Source of the DNA: Marsupella aquatica
Lineage: Eukaryota; Marchantiophyta
Direction of reading: 5' to 3'
Length of the DNA stretch: 64,000 bases
Assembly (NCBI GenBank): GCA_973895155.1
Contig: OZ316899.1
Location: 3,782,001-3,846,000, forward strand
Each line of letters begins with the position of its first letter. The stretch's first letter is position 1. The position numbers and the translations under genes are program-made. The notes below the pieces were generated by a model, which saw nothing but the letters and a program-made list of their open reading frames with translations, was not told the origin of the DNA and did no database searches. This document shows, one piece after another, positions 55,358 through 64,000 of the stretch.

Positions 55358-56336
55358 TGTCTAGGGTGGGATATTTCCCATGTGGGAGCCCGTACCTCAT
55401 GTGAGTGACCCAAAGTGTGAGCGCGATTGGACTAGCATTTTTGCTGGCCTGAAGCAAATGTCCTTCTTAGTGATCTGAGATGGAGGTGAAAACAGGTGGC
55501 AGGAGTTGTCGAGTAAAAATTGGTCCTAAATTTTGGTCCTAGTACATTCAGGTGACGAGAACATGCTCAAGTTTCACCATTTCCTTGTCCTTTTTGGATG
55601 GACAAAAGGTGTCTTCATGCTAGCGAGGAATTTTCCGAACCTGATTTTGGGCCCCAATAAAAGGGGAAAACTTGCCTATGCGAGCAAAAATTCTACAGTT
55701 TGCTCGCACGTTACAATTACCCACACCATAAGGGTCAATCCCTGGGCCCTCAGCTTACGTAATCCCGGAAACACGTGCGCCCGCTTGATGGGTATTTTTT
55801 ATCCATTTCCTTCTAATAATTATAAGTCAATTAGAACCAACCAACCCCACAACTTTATACAAAAATGGGTTTATAAGGAAGAAGGGTATTTCCAAAATAG
55901 TGGCATATTAACTCAGCCGAACGGGTCCTATAATGTATGTGACACGCGTCATTGTATAAGGGGTCCACATGGCAAGGTCTCATTGGAACACGTGGCAATG
56001 ACTTATGTTTCCAAAGTTTGGGGTGTGCCTATCCTAAGGTATAATAGTTTTGGGGGTTAGGGATCGAGGGGGGTAAGTTTAGTAGAGGCAAACGGGTTCA
56101 AGATATTTTTGGGGTTTTGACCACCCCATCAATCCCCTCCCATCCCCGCTAGAGAACCCTGTTCGAACCCTCATTTGGAAGAGTTTAGGGTTGTTTAGGG
56201 TTTCTCATACCCTGCTTACGCAATTCCCGCCGGGATTCCTGCCTTTGAGCCCACCTTTGATCCTGCCTTTGGTGCTTGCGTGGGTGCTTGTCGATTGCTC
56301 ATGCCCCTTTGTCTGCCATAGCTACCGTCCCTTGCG
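55358..56336. promoter_or_regulatory. Intergenic region between divergent genes
   Basis: Lies between the minus gene at 55357 and plus-strand coding at 56337. It has GAACACGTGGCAATGAC near 55987, which contains a G-box type CACGTG. Also present are GCTAGCGAGG at 55619-55628 and an inverted pair GCGAGCAAA...TTTGCTCGC near 55680-55706. The open frame 55533-56060 looks accidental. Confidence 0.4.
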
Positions 56337-57035
56337 GTGCCCCCCGTTGTTGCCTTGTTGAAGCTTGTTGTTGTTGAGCTCCCAGTCAAGCTCCAACATT
56401 ACTTGTCTGCCATCACAATCACCACTGTTGCACAAACTGTACCCACAACGCACTTTGGTAAGCTTTCATCGGGGCTTTCGTTCTCTTTCTCGTACCTCTT
56501 CTTGCATCCTGCTTTCTTGATTTTTGCATCCGTTTGCCCTTCCATTTGCTTGAATGTGTGTTGCAATGCTAGGTTGCGCTGCCTCCCCGGCTGCCTCACA
56601 ATCCAAGGAACTTAGAAGCCCGCTTAGAAGTCCATACTTGCATAGCTTGCCCGATAGGTTGGATCAAGAAGTAATGGAAACATTGATGTGTTTTGGGATG
56701 TTTTTACAGATGTGTGCCAGAGCTTGCTTGTCTTTGCTTAGCATAGCCAGTCGGGGAGCAAGTTGACACGTTCTGGTCCCAACATTCTGCAGACAGAGCG
56801 GAAGGCGGAGCGGGGATCTAGGGCCGTGGGAGTTGAAGCGGGAGCGAGAGCAGAACCAGGAGAGGAACCAGGAGAGGAACCAGGAGAGGAACCAGGAGTT
56901 GAAGAAGAGAAGTGGACATTACACCCCGCATTGGACACCCGACTTGACATTGGCCTTTCTTGCCTTTGGCAAACTCTAAAATTGCTCCTAGTTGTTCCTT
57001 GCGGCCTGGCTTGCAGCTCTTCAGCCCTTTGGTAA
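56337..57035 (+). pseudogene. Unidentified 5' exons with EPGE repeats
   Basis: A plus-strand frame 56337-56456 (KLVVVELPVKLQHYLSAIT) is followed by GGTAAGCTTT, a plausible splice donor. A later exon includes VGVEAGARAEPGEEPGEEPG at about 56823-56900, made from four 12-bp GAACCAGGAGAG units, and FCLWQTLKLLLVVP-type sequence to about 57035. No domain is recognised. It may be the beginning of the gene blocks at 57.8-60.7 kb, but the MITE and stops intervene. Confidence 0.3.
56851..56899. repeat. 12-bp tandem repeat, 4 copies
   Basis: GAACCAGGAGAG repeated four times, the last copy varied to GAACCAGGAGTT; it encodes EPGE units in frame. Confidence 0.9.
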
Positions 57036-57380
57036 GCTTCTGATCTCGAATCCGAATCTTCATGACATTCCATGTGCTAGTAAGAACTACATAAGTCGAT
57101 GTCGTGTTGTCTGGTCAATGTATGCTGACAGTCAGGCTTATGATTCTTGAACTTATTTGTGAACGTGATAGGGAATCCATGAATGTGACATTATTGGCTT
57201 TTGTAATCCAAGTGTGGGTCCCAGGATTTTGCGGAAGAAGTGGGGACAAGACCTAGCCATAAACTTCCAAAGTTTAAGGAAGACCAAGAAGCTAGCGGGG
57301 AAGCAAGTCTAGAAGGAAGACGAGTACTGGGGTAAAATCTTAACTTATCTTATTGCTTCTGCATTAGAACATTGTCTTTG

Positions 57381-57719
57381 AGGGTTTTCACCGTGACAGC
57401 AAATAGCAAACAGATCTACTGTTACGAGCAAAAATTTACTGTTACGAGCAAACTATACAATCTAAAAATATGTCATTAAAGTCACAATTTTCAAAATAAT
57501 TTAAAACATGACAATGTTTTGCTAGTGTAAGGCAATACTATTACTAGCTCCGGGCGCTAGCCAAAAAAAATCGACTCACAAAAAAAATTTAATATTTTTC
57601 CCCCCCAAAAATTCCAAATTAACAAAAAAACAAATTCCAAAAAAAATTCCAAAATTTTTACCACCCGTTTGCTGTTACGAGTAACTGTTTGCTATTTGCT
57701 GTCACGGTGTTTATACCCT
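57381..57719. mobile_element. MITE copy 2 with 25-bp perfect inverted repeats
   Basis: Starts AGGGTTTTCACCGTGACAGC and ends with the inverted form. The inner 25 bases (CACCGTGACAGCAAATAG plus CAAACAG) match perfectly at both ends (57389-57413 and 57685-57709). Flanks TGTCTTTG and TGTCTTCT suggest an 8-bp duplication with two changes. The interior is AT-rich, non-coding and has CTAGCTCCGGGCGCTAG at 57544-57560. Same family as 365-706. Confidence 0.9.
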
Positions 57720-57779
57720 TGTCTTCTAGAGCATTCACTTTCCGCTAGCAGTCGGGCCATTTGTCTAGCATAGTTGTTT

Positions 57780-59850
57780 TGGTTTACTAGACATGGACAT
57801 GGACAATCATTGGTGACATACTGGAATTCCTGGCAGGGAGCTCAAAGACACTGCATACTTTGAAGGTCGTCGGTTGCTGTATGGGTGGCGCTTCAGATTA
57901 ATTGCCACTGCCATCAATTTGAGGTGGAGCTTGTTTGCGAGTAAGACACTTGTAGTTGTAGTTGTAGTTGATAGGTTTTGGTTCTATGGTTTCATCACTT
58001 TTTGTGGCTGACATGTGTGCATATATTGCAAGTGGAGCCGGTGGAGTTATCTGTACAATTTGACAGATTTTGCTGGCTACATTGCTGGATGAGCACAGGG
58101 ACGAGCACTGGGACAAGCACAGTGAGTGCCCCAGTCATATTATCGCTGAAGTTCATCAATTTCATGAATGTATACCTGCAGGTTGCATTTCTTGTTAGAA
58201 TGAAGCCCTACCTTACTTTCCTAATGTCAATAATTCCTTGCAGGGGAAGCTCTTTGAAGTTGTGCAGTCTGCATTATGTGGGGTTGGTGAGACTGTAGTT
58301 GGCAAAAATGGTAACTACCCAAAGCCATTATGTAGGTCTCCTATATGAGAAGGCAGTCAGGTTGCGCACTAAGCTACAAGACTTAGGCATGATTAGAGGG
58401 AAAGACCCTCTTGCAATTTATTTTGGCTCTAACCGTCCAACTTTGCTCACGCAACGTTCAGCCTGGGCAGATGTTTTGGAGCCAACTTCAATCTATGATG
58501 TTAGAGTGTACTAGGGATGGCACCGAGTACATCGTTTTTGCAGGTTGCATCCATCCTCTTGACAAGAGGTGTCCAGCATGTGATGTCCAACAAGATGCAG
58601 ATGTCAAAGTCCGTGAGAATTTTCTTAGATTGTGCTCTTGGCAGGTATGCCAACTTTGGAATAGTGACCCGGTTGTGTTAGAATTAGTGGAGCGTGTTCC
58701 GCCACGAGTGTGTCTAGCCAAATCACTGGCGGAATGTCAATGTGGAAACAGAGTAGTTGATTAGGTTTTTGTCTAGCGATTGTGGTAGAATTTTGTACTT
58801 AGCCTCATGGATAGGCAATTTTGTATGAAGCATTGTGATTCTTGCACACGCTTCTAAGTTTTGTTTAAATATCTCAACAACATATAAGTTTGTACATGGC
58901 AGCATTGATGAAAATGCTCTGAGTTTCTCAAATGTAGAAACGATGATGATCAATCCACATACTTTCTGTTGAACAGAAGGTAGGGCACCAAATGCGCCCA
59001 ATACAGATTGATATGCTTGTGGGCTGAATTGGACAAACATTTACAAACTGGGTATGATTGTCTTGCAGTGGGGACTATCCACAACCGTATGCACTTGAAG
59101 AACAACGATAATAGTATACCAGGTGTATGCTCAGATTTCTTAACGGTAGTGCTTGTGGTCATTGTTGCACAGGGGGTGCACAGGTAATTAATTCTCATTT
59201 AGTAATTTCATTTGTCATTCACGCATTGTCTTTTTGTTCTAGATGCAAGACTCGTTTGCAGGGCCAATCAAATTCAAGGAGACCACTGGGGAAGTGACGT
59301 CCCTAGTGGAGACTATTGGAATTCATTGCCAGCAGTCTAACGCTCCTTGGAGGAGAGCGCAGGTTGCCTGTGAGGGGGGGCCTTGGACTTTGCACCCAAT
59401 GGCATGAGAGAATAGAGCCGAGTCCATCAGGGTTTGGGTGGTCCGGGATTCTTACTTGGTTCCGCTGGTGTTGTCGAGTCAGGAACAAGTCAGTCTAGAA
59501 GAAACAAGTCAATCACAGGCCACAATACAATCTTGGAGGAGAGAGATTGGAGTGATGGGCCTAGCCCCAACTGCACATGGACCAAGCACATTTTTGGGAC
59601 AAGCTTATTGGGACAAGCTTTTATGGCCATGTGCAGATCCCATACTTTCTTGTGCTTACGCAGAATCTGGAGTCTTTGCATGCAAAGGGTAAGTCCCTTC
59701 CCACCCAAAAGGAGAAAGCTGTAAGGATCTTACACAAGCCATCCCCACGAGAAATGGCCGGGATGGGGCAAGGCCCTCGTGGGATTGGCCCAATGGATGC
59801 GGTCTCCAGGAGTGTTAATTTAGGTCTGTTTCACTACAATCAATTCTGAT
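57780..59850 (+). pseudogene. Unidentified multi-exon gene remnant
   Basis: Plus-strand coding blocks without a continuous frame. Block 58299-58514: KAVRLRTKLQDLGMIRGKDP, LAIYFGSNRPTLLTQRSAW. Block 58500-58764: EYIVFAGCIHPLDKRCPACD, CSWQVCQLWNSDPVVLELVE, CLAKSLAECQCGNRVVD, Cys-rich. Block 59241-59692: IKFKETTGEVTSLVETIGIH and PTAHGPSTFLGQAYWDKLLW, with a TGA near 59405. They lie in the same orientation as the transposase-like gene at 61023 and could be its upstream neighbours or part of the same element. No domain recognised. Confidence 0.3.
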
Positions 59851-59883
59851 CTTCCTTTCAAATTTGTTGGGTAAGCAAAAACC

Positions 59884-60690
59884 ATGAATTCAGACAGATC
59901 CAACCACTTCACGGACTTCAACTCACATGAGGAATTTTCCTGTTTTGAACAGGCAATGTTGGAGAACCACCAATATCTCCCATGGATAGAACCTCATCAT
60001 TATGGCAGAGGAGCCCTCTTGGAAGAGCTGAGGAGGCTTGATTCCAGCCTTGTTATGCATATCATTGGCATCATTTGTAAGCCATGAGACTTGAATTTAT
60101 ATCACTTTTTTCTTGATGAAGATGTGCGGATGATTTACATCCGTTGGGATCGATATTGTAGTTACAGTAGAAGTATTATTTTACTCCTACTCAAGACAGG
60201 TGTCGTGAAGAAACTAATCCTTCACTGTTGTCATGTAGTTGATGACAATCCGTTGTATGAACCACACTTCTATGCATCCAATAGACAGGCAGCGTTTGAT
60301 GAGATCCAGGATGTCATTGACAACCTCTTGGATCCTCTTGGCACTGAATTTTTTGTGGACACCGGTGGGAAATTGTATTCCTACCGGACGAGGCAAATGC
60401 CCCCCCGTCCTGTCTGTAGGTTTTTCCCTATTGTTTTTTACTGTGGTCTTTGGACCATTTTAATGGCAAATGGGGAGGTGTGTATGTGCTGCACCCGTGC
60501 CTGCTGTGACATTCCATCACGCAGATATTCTGTTGCAGTAGTTCATCCCGTTAGCGCGGAAGTTGAATTTCATTGGCTGTTTGCTTATTCTCATAGGGTG
60601 AATCATGTACCCCTTTGGCCTCTCAGAAAGGTTGAAAGAAGGCAACCACACTATGAAGATACTGATTGGGAGAGTGATGGCGATGATTAG
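59884..60690 (+). pseudogene. Unidentified ORF with one in-frame TGA and an acidic tail
   Basis: Opens at ATG 59884 (MNSDRSNHFTDFNSHEEFSC) and stays in one frame to 60690, apart from TGA at 60085-60087. It encodes YLPWIEPHHYGRGALLEELR, YEPHFYASNRQAAFDEIQDV, FFVDTGGKLYSYRTRQMP and a CMCCTRACCDIP cysteine cluster. The C-terminus is acidic, YEDTDWESDGDD. At about 268 codons with only one stop it is among the best preserved frames in this part. The stop could be a decayed CGA. I do not recognise the family. Confidence 0.4.
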
Positions 60691-61022
60691 TGGAAACAAG
60701 ACACTTTTTTGCGGATTTAGTCTTAGCCAGGGTATGTCAACCTGGGGTCATTCTTCACCAAACAAACATGAGTATGTTTGTTAGTAGTAAAAGCCACTTT
60801 TGGATTGTGAGGTCAAGGTATTGATGAAGGAGTCCTTTTTTTGTCAATCATGGAAGGCTTTGGAATGTTTATATATTGGGTACAGACTTGGTTACAAGTC
60901 CGTGGTGTATTGTTAGTATGTATATACTGGATGACAAGAGGTGGGAGGTGTTGATGGTTTTCTGTATTATGAAATCTTTGCAGGGCTATGAGTGGTGCTT
61001 AGGGAATCAGAGGTGTTAGAGG
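60691..61022. other. No recognised gene; probable splice acceptor
   Basis: AT-rich, nothing coding. GAAATCTTTGCAG at 60971-60983 looks like a splice acceptor shortly before the ATG at 61023. Confidence 0.4.
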
Positions 61023-63085
61023 ATGCCGTCTGCCCAGATATTTGAAGTAGACACAGCGTCTGGGGATTGAGTCCCTGTGTCATCTTATAGTTACAAGGAT
61101 GGGGAAACATTTGCAGATGCCAAGAAGAAGTTGGGTACACAGTTTGATTATGACATCCAATTTATTGATGCCAGTCTTGTCTGTAGAATGCTAGAGAAAT
61201 GGGAGAAGGTCAATCGGCTGGAAGATTGTGGCGGAAAGATCATTGTCATCCGCAAGATCACCAACGACCCACCAAATGATCCTGTCCGTAATGGGCCTAC
61301 TGGGGCGCCACAAGTTCTATTGAGCAGCAATGCCTCTAATGGACCGACATGGCCAGAGAGTCAAGAATGGATTCATTTTCCCATTACTGAAGAACCTCAG
61401 ATTCAGGTAGGGACCCAAGTAGAACAGGCAGAACCTGACATCCTAGCCGGGATCCAGGTAGAACAGGTAGAACAGGAAGAACAGGAAGAACCACATGTTG
61501 TTGCGGCACCAGTGCAAGAGGCTGACCCCCACGTTAGGTTTGAGTCAGAATTAATGACAAAAGATGTCAAAAGAATCTGGTTGTCAAATGTGAAAAAATT
61601 GAAGAGTCACATGGAGTTCATTAAATGTGGTCACCACAAATGGAGGGCCAGCACATGGGACAAAGACAACCGGGTCCGTGGGCAACTTGAATGTTTAGAG
61701 TGTGACACTCGTGAGGATGGGTGCTCCAAGGGATTGATGGATAGGACTACCATTAGTAATGCCTTCACCAACTACAAGAGCAAGCACTTGCGTTTAGCAA
61801 AGCATGCATCTCGCGTGGCAGAGACCAGGGGTGAGTGAGTTGACACTAAGGAGATTGCCAGGAGGGCTGAAGCAAATACATTGACTGACAGAGCCACAAT
61901 TGAGCAACATTTGAAAATTGTGGAGAAGGCCAATGAGTCACAAAGAGTCTTGGTTGGGCGGGAGACGTTTACAGTCATAGGTGATCAGGAGATGGAGCCC
62001 TTGCAGCTTCCAAAATTCAAAATTCTTTGCAACTTTTGTATAGACACTCTTACATTGGTCCCAAAACAACACAATTTGGAATCCAACCTTCAAACCCGTA
62101 TTGACAGTGTCATGTTACTTATGTGGCAAGAAGTCAAAAGCCTGCGAGAGGTGATCCTGTATTGTCAAGACGACCGGGAAGACCCCGTACTGCAGATGGG
62201 AGGGATGTGAAACAAAGGACAATCAATGGGTTTTTGACCCGGAGGTCAAATCCAAGTGCCTCGAGCAGTTCAGATAGAGGTACCATTGAACCCTTTTCAT
62301 TGCTGTGTTGGGGACTATGGCGTGATGTGGTCCAAGTTGGTGGTCAGACTAGGCCAATCAAGGGAATGTTACATGATCCCTTAAGAAATGGAGCAGCGTG
62401 GTCCACAGAGCCTGCCGTGAACCAAGAGGTCTTCTGTGTGGATAGTGGTAAGCTTTGTACCATCATTGGTACATTTAGACATTATGACTGTAGTAGGGTA
62501 TCAGATGAGGGGCTTGGCTTTGAAGACTTGACATGTGAGAAGTGTTTTAGCATTACCACGGAAGAGGACTTTAGAGCACAAGTGCGTAGAGAGTTCAAGG
62601 CGCCTGAGAAAAGAGGGACAAGAGGGACTAGTAAGGGTTGTTGGATAGGTTACTTAACAGTTCCTGAGCTACACATTCAAGCTAGAACGTACAAGAAATG
62701 GATCTTGACTATGCAAAGAATAGAGAGAATGCTTTTACATAAAGTGCTAATGATGAAGAGTCAGGTCCCGCGTATCAATGAAGTGTGTCTTCACTATCAA
62801 GAGCCAAATAAAATGGCAGTATTCAAGTTTTGCCAATCCATAGTTTTGGCACATAAAAATGGTGCATTTGGTCGAAGAGGTGCTCTATGGGATATGTTAT
62901 CAAACATAGCTTCTAACCTAAACAAGAGCAAGGAGGGATATAGGTTTAAGCCAGGAACAAAGCTTTTGTGCCAGACACTATTCTTGCATGGTGGTCGGCA
63001 CGTTGTTGATTGCCTTGCGAGTAATGGAATAGGCCCTAGTCTAAACACCCTGCAACGTGACAGGCAAGGTATGATAGTATTTTGA
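61023..63085 (+). pseudogene. Transposase-like gene, N-terminal and central parts
   Basis: ATG 61023 opens MPSAQIFEVDTASGD; a TGA at 61068 precedes VPVSSYSYKDGETFADAKKK. The frame runs to about 62100 with another TGA at 61836. It has a Glu/Gln-rich linker (61400-61510), then a CGHHKWRAS...CLECDTREDGC cluster (61627-61730) and CNFC...NLESNLQTRI, similar to a BED or C2H2-type finger (62030-62100). Frames then shift: a Cys-rich CYLCGKKSKACER stretch (62115-62160) and, from about 62170, RPGRPRTADGRDVKQRTING. The latter includes an AT-hook-like RPGRP and a PIP-box-like QRTINGFL. The central part ends FLHGGRHVVDCLASNGIGPS, LNTLQRDRQG at 63085. The layout (DNA-binding fingers, then a core) fits a transposase. 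Family name uncertain. Confidence 0.5.
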
Positions 63086-63332
63086 GTTGGTGTCCATGTT
63101 GAGCAGTTCCAGTTTATTGCTGAGGTGTACTAACAAATCAAAACTCGACTACATATCAGGGCCTATTCCCTGCTATTTGGCAGAGGACGAAACCTGTGTA
63201 AAGCGAACAGTCAGGTGCTTTGTTCTTCCTTTCTCTCTTGGGTAATGAAGGTCTGCCATTCTGTCATTTGAAATTACAGAGTTATGTGTGAGCACTGAAT
63301 GTAAGGGCACTTCTGCCGTTGCTTGCAGATGG
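63086..63332. other. Probable intron of the transposase-like gene
   Basis: Joins the FLHGGRH exon to the KHDTLIGFCG exon. A donor GGTATGATAG near 63069 and the acceptor CTTGCAG near 63329 are plausible. Confidence 0.45.
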
Positions 63333-63764
63333 TTGCCAAAACATGATACACTCATTGGGTTTTGTGGTCGCAAAGTCAACCATGAATGTAAGGTCGGCCT
63401 GGAGGTACCAGTGGGGGAGGGAGAAGGTGGCTTCAACAACATTGTTGACGCTTTTGGTAATTCCGTTGTAGGGCATCAGGCAAGGTGTATCATAGTGAGT
63501 CCCCTGACTGAAGGGTTTCCTCACTTGTGTGTTGTGGCCAGTACGACATGCAATACGTTTGATGCTGCTTGGGTTAGAAGTGGGTGGGTGGAAGTAGAGG
63601 ACTTGCGGACTACTCATTGCCTTGAGAAAGTGGGTCCTATCTTGGGGCATGCAAGTGATGGAGATTCTTGAAGGAGGAAGCTCATGTTGCAAGATTATGT
63701 AGGGAGAGGGATAGCAGGGGGTTTGTACCATGCAAGGAAACAGGAGAAATTGCTAGCGACATGA
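63333..63764 (+). pseudogene. Transposase-like gene, C-terminal exon
   Basis: A splice acceptor GTTGCTTGCAG near 63319-63329 precedes WLPKHDTLIGFCGRKVNHEC, then IVSPLTEGFPHLCVV, TTCNTFDAAWVRSGWVEVE and LGPILGHASDGDS. A TGA at 63669-63671 stands where Arg is expected, followed by RRKLMLQDYVGRG and a stop near 63764. From memory, the combination of an Asp in KHDTLIGFCG, a PL...P block, TCN-x-FD and GHASDGDSRRRK recurs in uncharacterised transposon-like proteins of algae, mosses and some animals. The acidic residues would be candidates for a DDE-type active site. The gene may continue past the right edge of the window. Confidence 0.5.
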
Positions 63765-63910
63765 TCTTTTGTTAGCGAGGGATATGTCATTTTTTGAATG
63801 GCATATTTAGTGCCTAGAAATGGGCCTAGAAAGGATTTCACACAACCAAACTAAGCACTTGTCAAAACTTTCATAATGCACATGGGTTGTAAGCGAGGGC
63901 GCTAGCCTTC
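63751..63910. repeat. CTAGC-type motifs at the right edge
   Basis: GCTAGCGAC at 63752, GTTAGCGAGG at 63771-63780 and GCGAGGGCGCTAGC at 63893-63906. They resemble half or open forms of the class 1 and class 2 palindromes. The last 90 bases of the window contain nothing else recognised. Confidence 0.6.
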
Positions 63911-64000
63911 CATCATACACAAAACTGATCAAAACAAGATAACCAATAAAGATTATACTCAAGTTACAGACATTTCCCACTCATCAAAATTGGCTGCCTC

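Noticed and set aside
55533-56060. 175-codon plus-strand ORF
   Set aside because: Composition looks non-coding, it lies in a divergent promoter-like region and it shows no domain or repeat support.
1-64000. Bacterial defence, toxin-antitoxin, phage or retron systems
   Set aside because: No operons, Shine-Dalgarno-led gene strings or prokaryotic gene families. Introns, LTRs, MITEs and a LINE mark the window as eukaryotic nuclear DNA.
1-64000. tRNA or rRNA genes
   Set aside because: Reading both strands, I found no conserved A and B box pair with a cloverleaf and no rRNA core sequence. A covariance search would be needed to be certain.

Overview
This window is repeat-dominated eukaryotic nuclear DNA. 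I see no rRNA, tRNA, operon or CRISPR array. The evidence for a plant-lineage (streptophyte) nucleus is a chromodomain-bearing Ty3/gypsy integrase, a second Ty3/gypsy integrase of the plant non-chromovirus type, GT-AG introns, nested solo LTRs and MITEs. The unusual transposase-like genes, and a Ty3-type polyprotein that I otherwise associate mainly with fungal genomes, make a non-flowering plant or charophyte alga more likely than a flowering plant. That is inference and the species cannot be read from the sequence. Almost every coding region is broken by stops or frameshifts. The stops are mostly TGA or TAG, often where Arg (CGA) or Gln (CAG) is expected, which fits C-to-T decay of methylated DNA.

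Layout. 1-6423: the 3' end of a chromovirus (integrase plus chromodomain), cut by a 342-bp MITE, then a polypurine tract and a 3' LTR (family A) that itself holds two younger solo LTRs with perfect 5-bp target duplications. 6.4-8.5 kb: unassigned sequence and a broken minus-strand gene. 9.1-10.43 kb: a minus-strand pseudogene resembling the SAM-binding half of a DNA N6/N4 methyltransferase. 10.43-20.99 kb: an old minus-strand gag gene split by a nearly complete 8.97-kb Ty3/gypsy element (element B, LTRs 10837-12203 and 18534-19801). 23.0-26.7 kb: a minus-strand transposon-type gene ending in a coiled coil. 26.9-29.0 kb: an unidentified plus-strand gene remnant. 29835-31317: a solo LTR of family A with a perfect duplication. 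32.0-32.6 kb: a LINE reverse transcriptase fragment. 33.4-36 kb: a second Ty3/gypsy element (D) with a family A LTR inside its integrase.

37.1-41.3 kb (minus) is a longer multi-exon paralogue of the methyltransferase-like pseudogene. 42.5-43.5 kb is a diverged relative of the element B LTR. 45.2-49.4 kb (plus) is a MULE-like transposase pseudogene with an intron and a family A LTR in its last exon. 52.8-60.7 kb holds several unrecognised broken genes on both strands and a MITE with 25-bp perfect inverted repeats. 61.0-63.8 kb (plus) is a transposase-like gene with a conserved GHASDGDS signature running towards the right edge.

The two observations I rate highest are these. First, the LTRs of element B carry a pair of small consecutive ORFs downstream of their own TATA box, and both ORFs are recognisably conserved in the much diverged LTR relative at 42.5-43.0 kb, which suggests an LTR-encoded protein module. 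Second, imperfect palindromes built on CTAGC...GCTAG arms recur through the introns and flanks of the methyltransferase-like and transposase-like genes and inside the MITEs. They occur in two core versions and in equivalent introns of the two methyltransferase-like paralogues.
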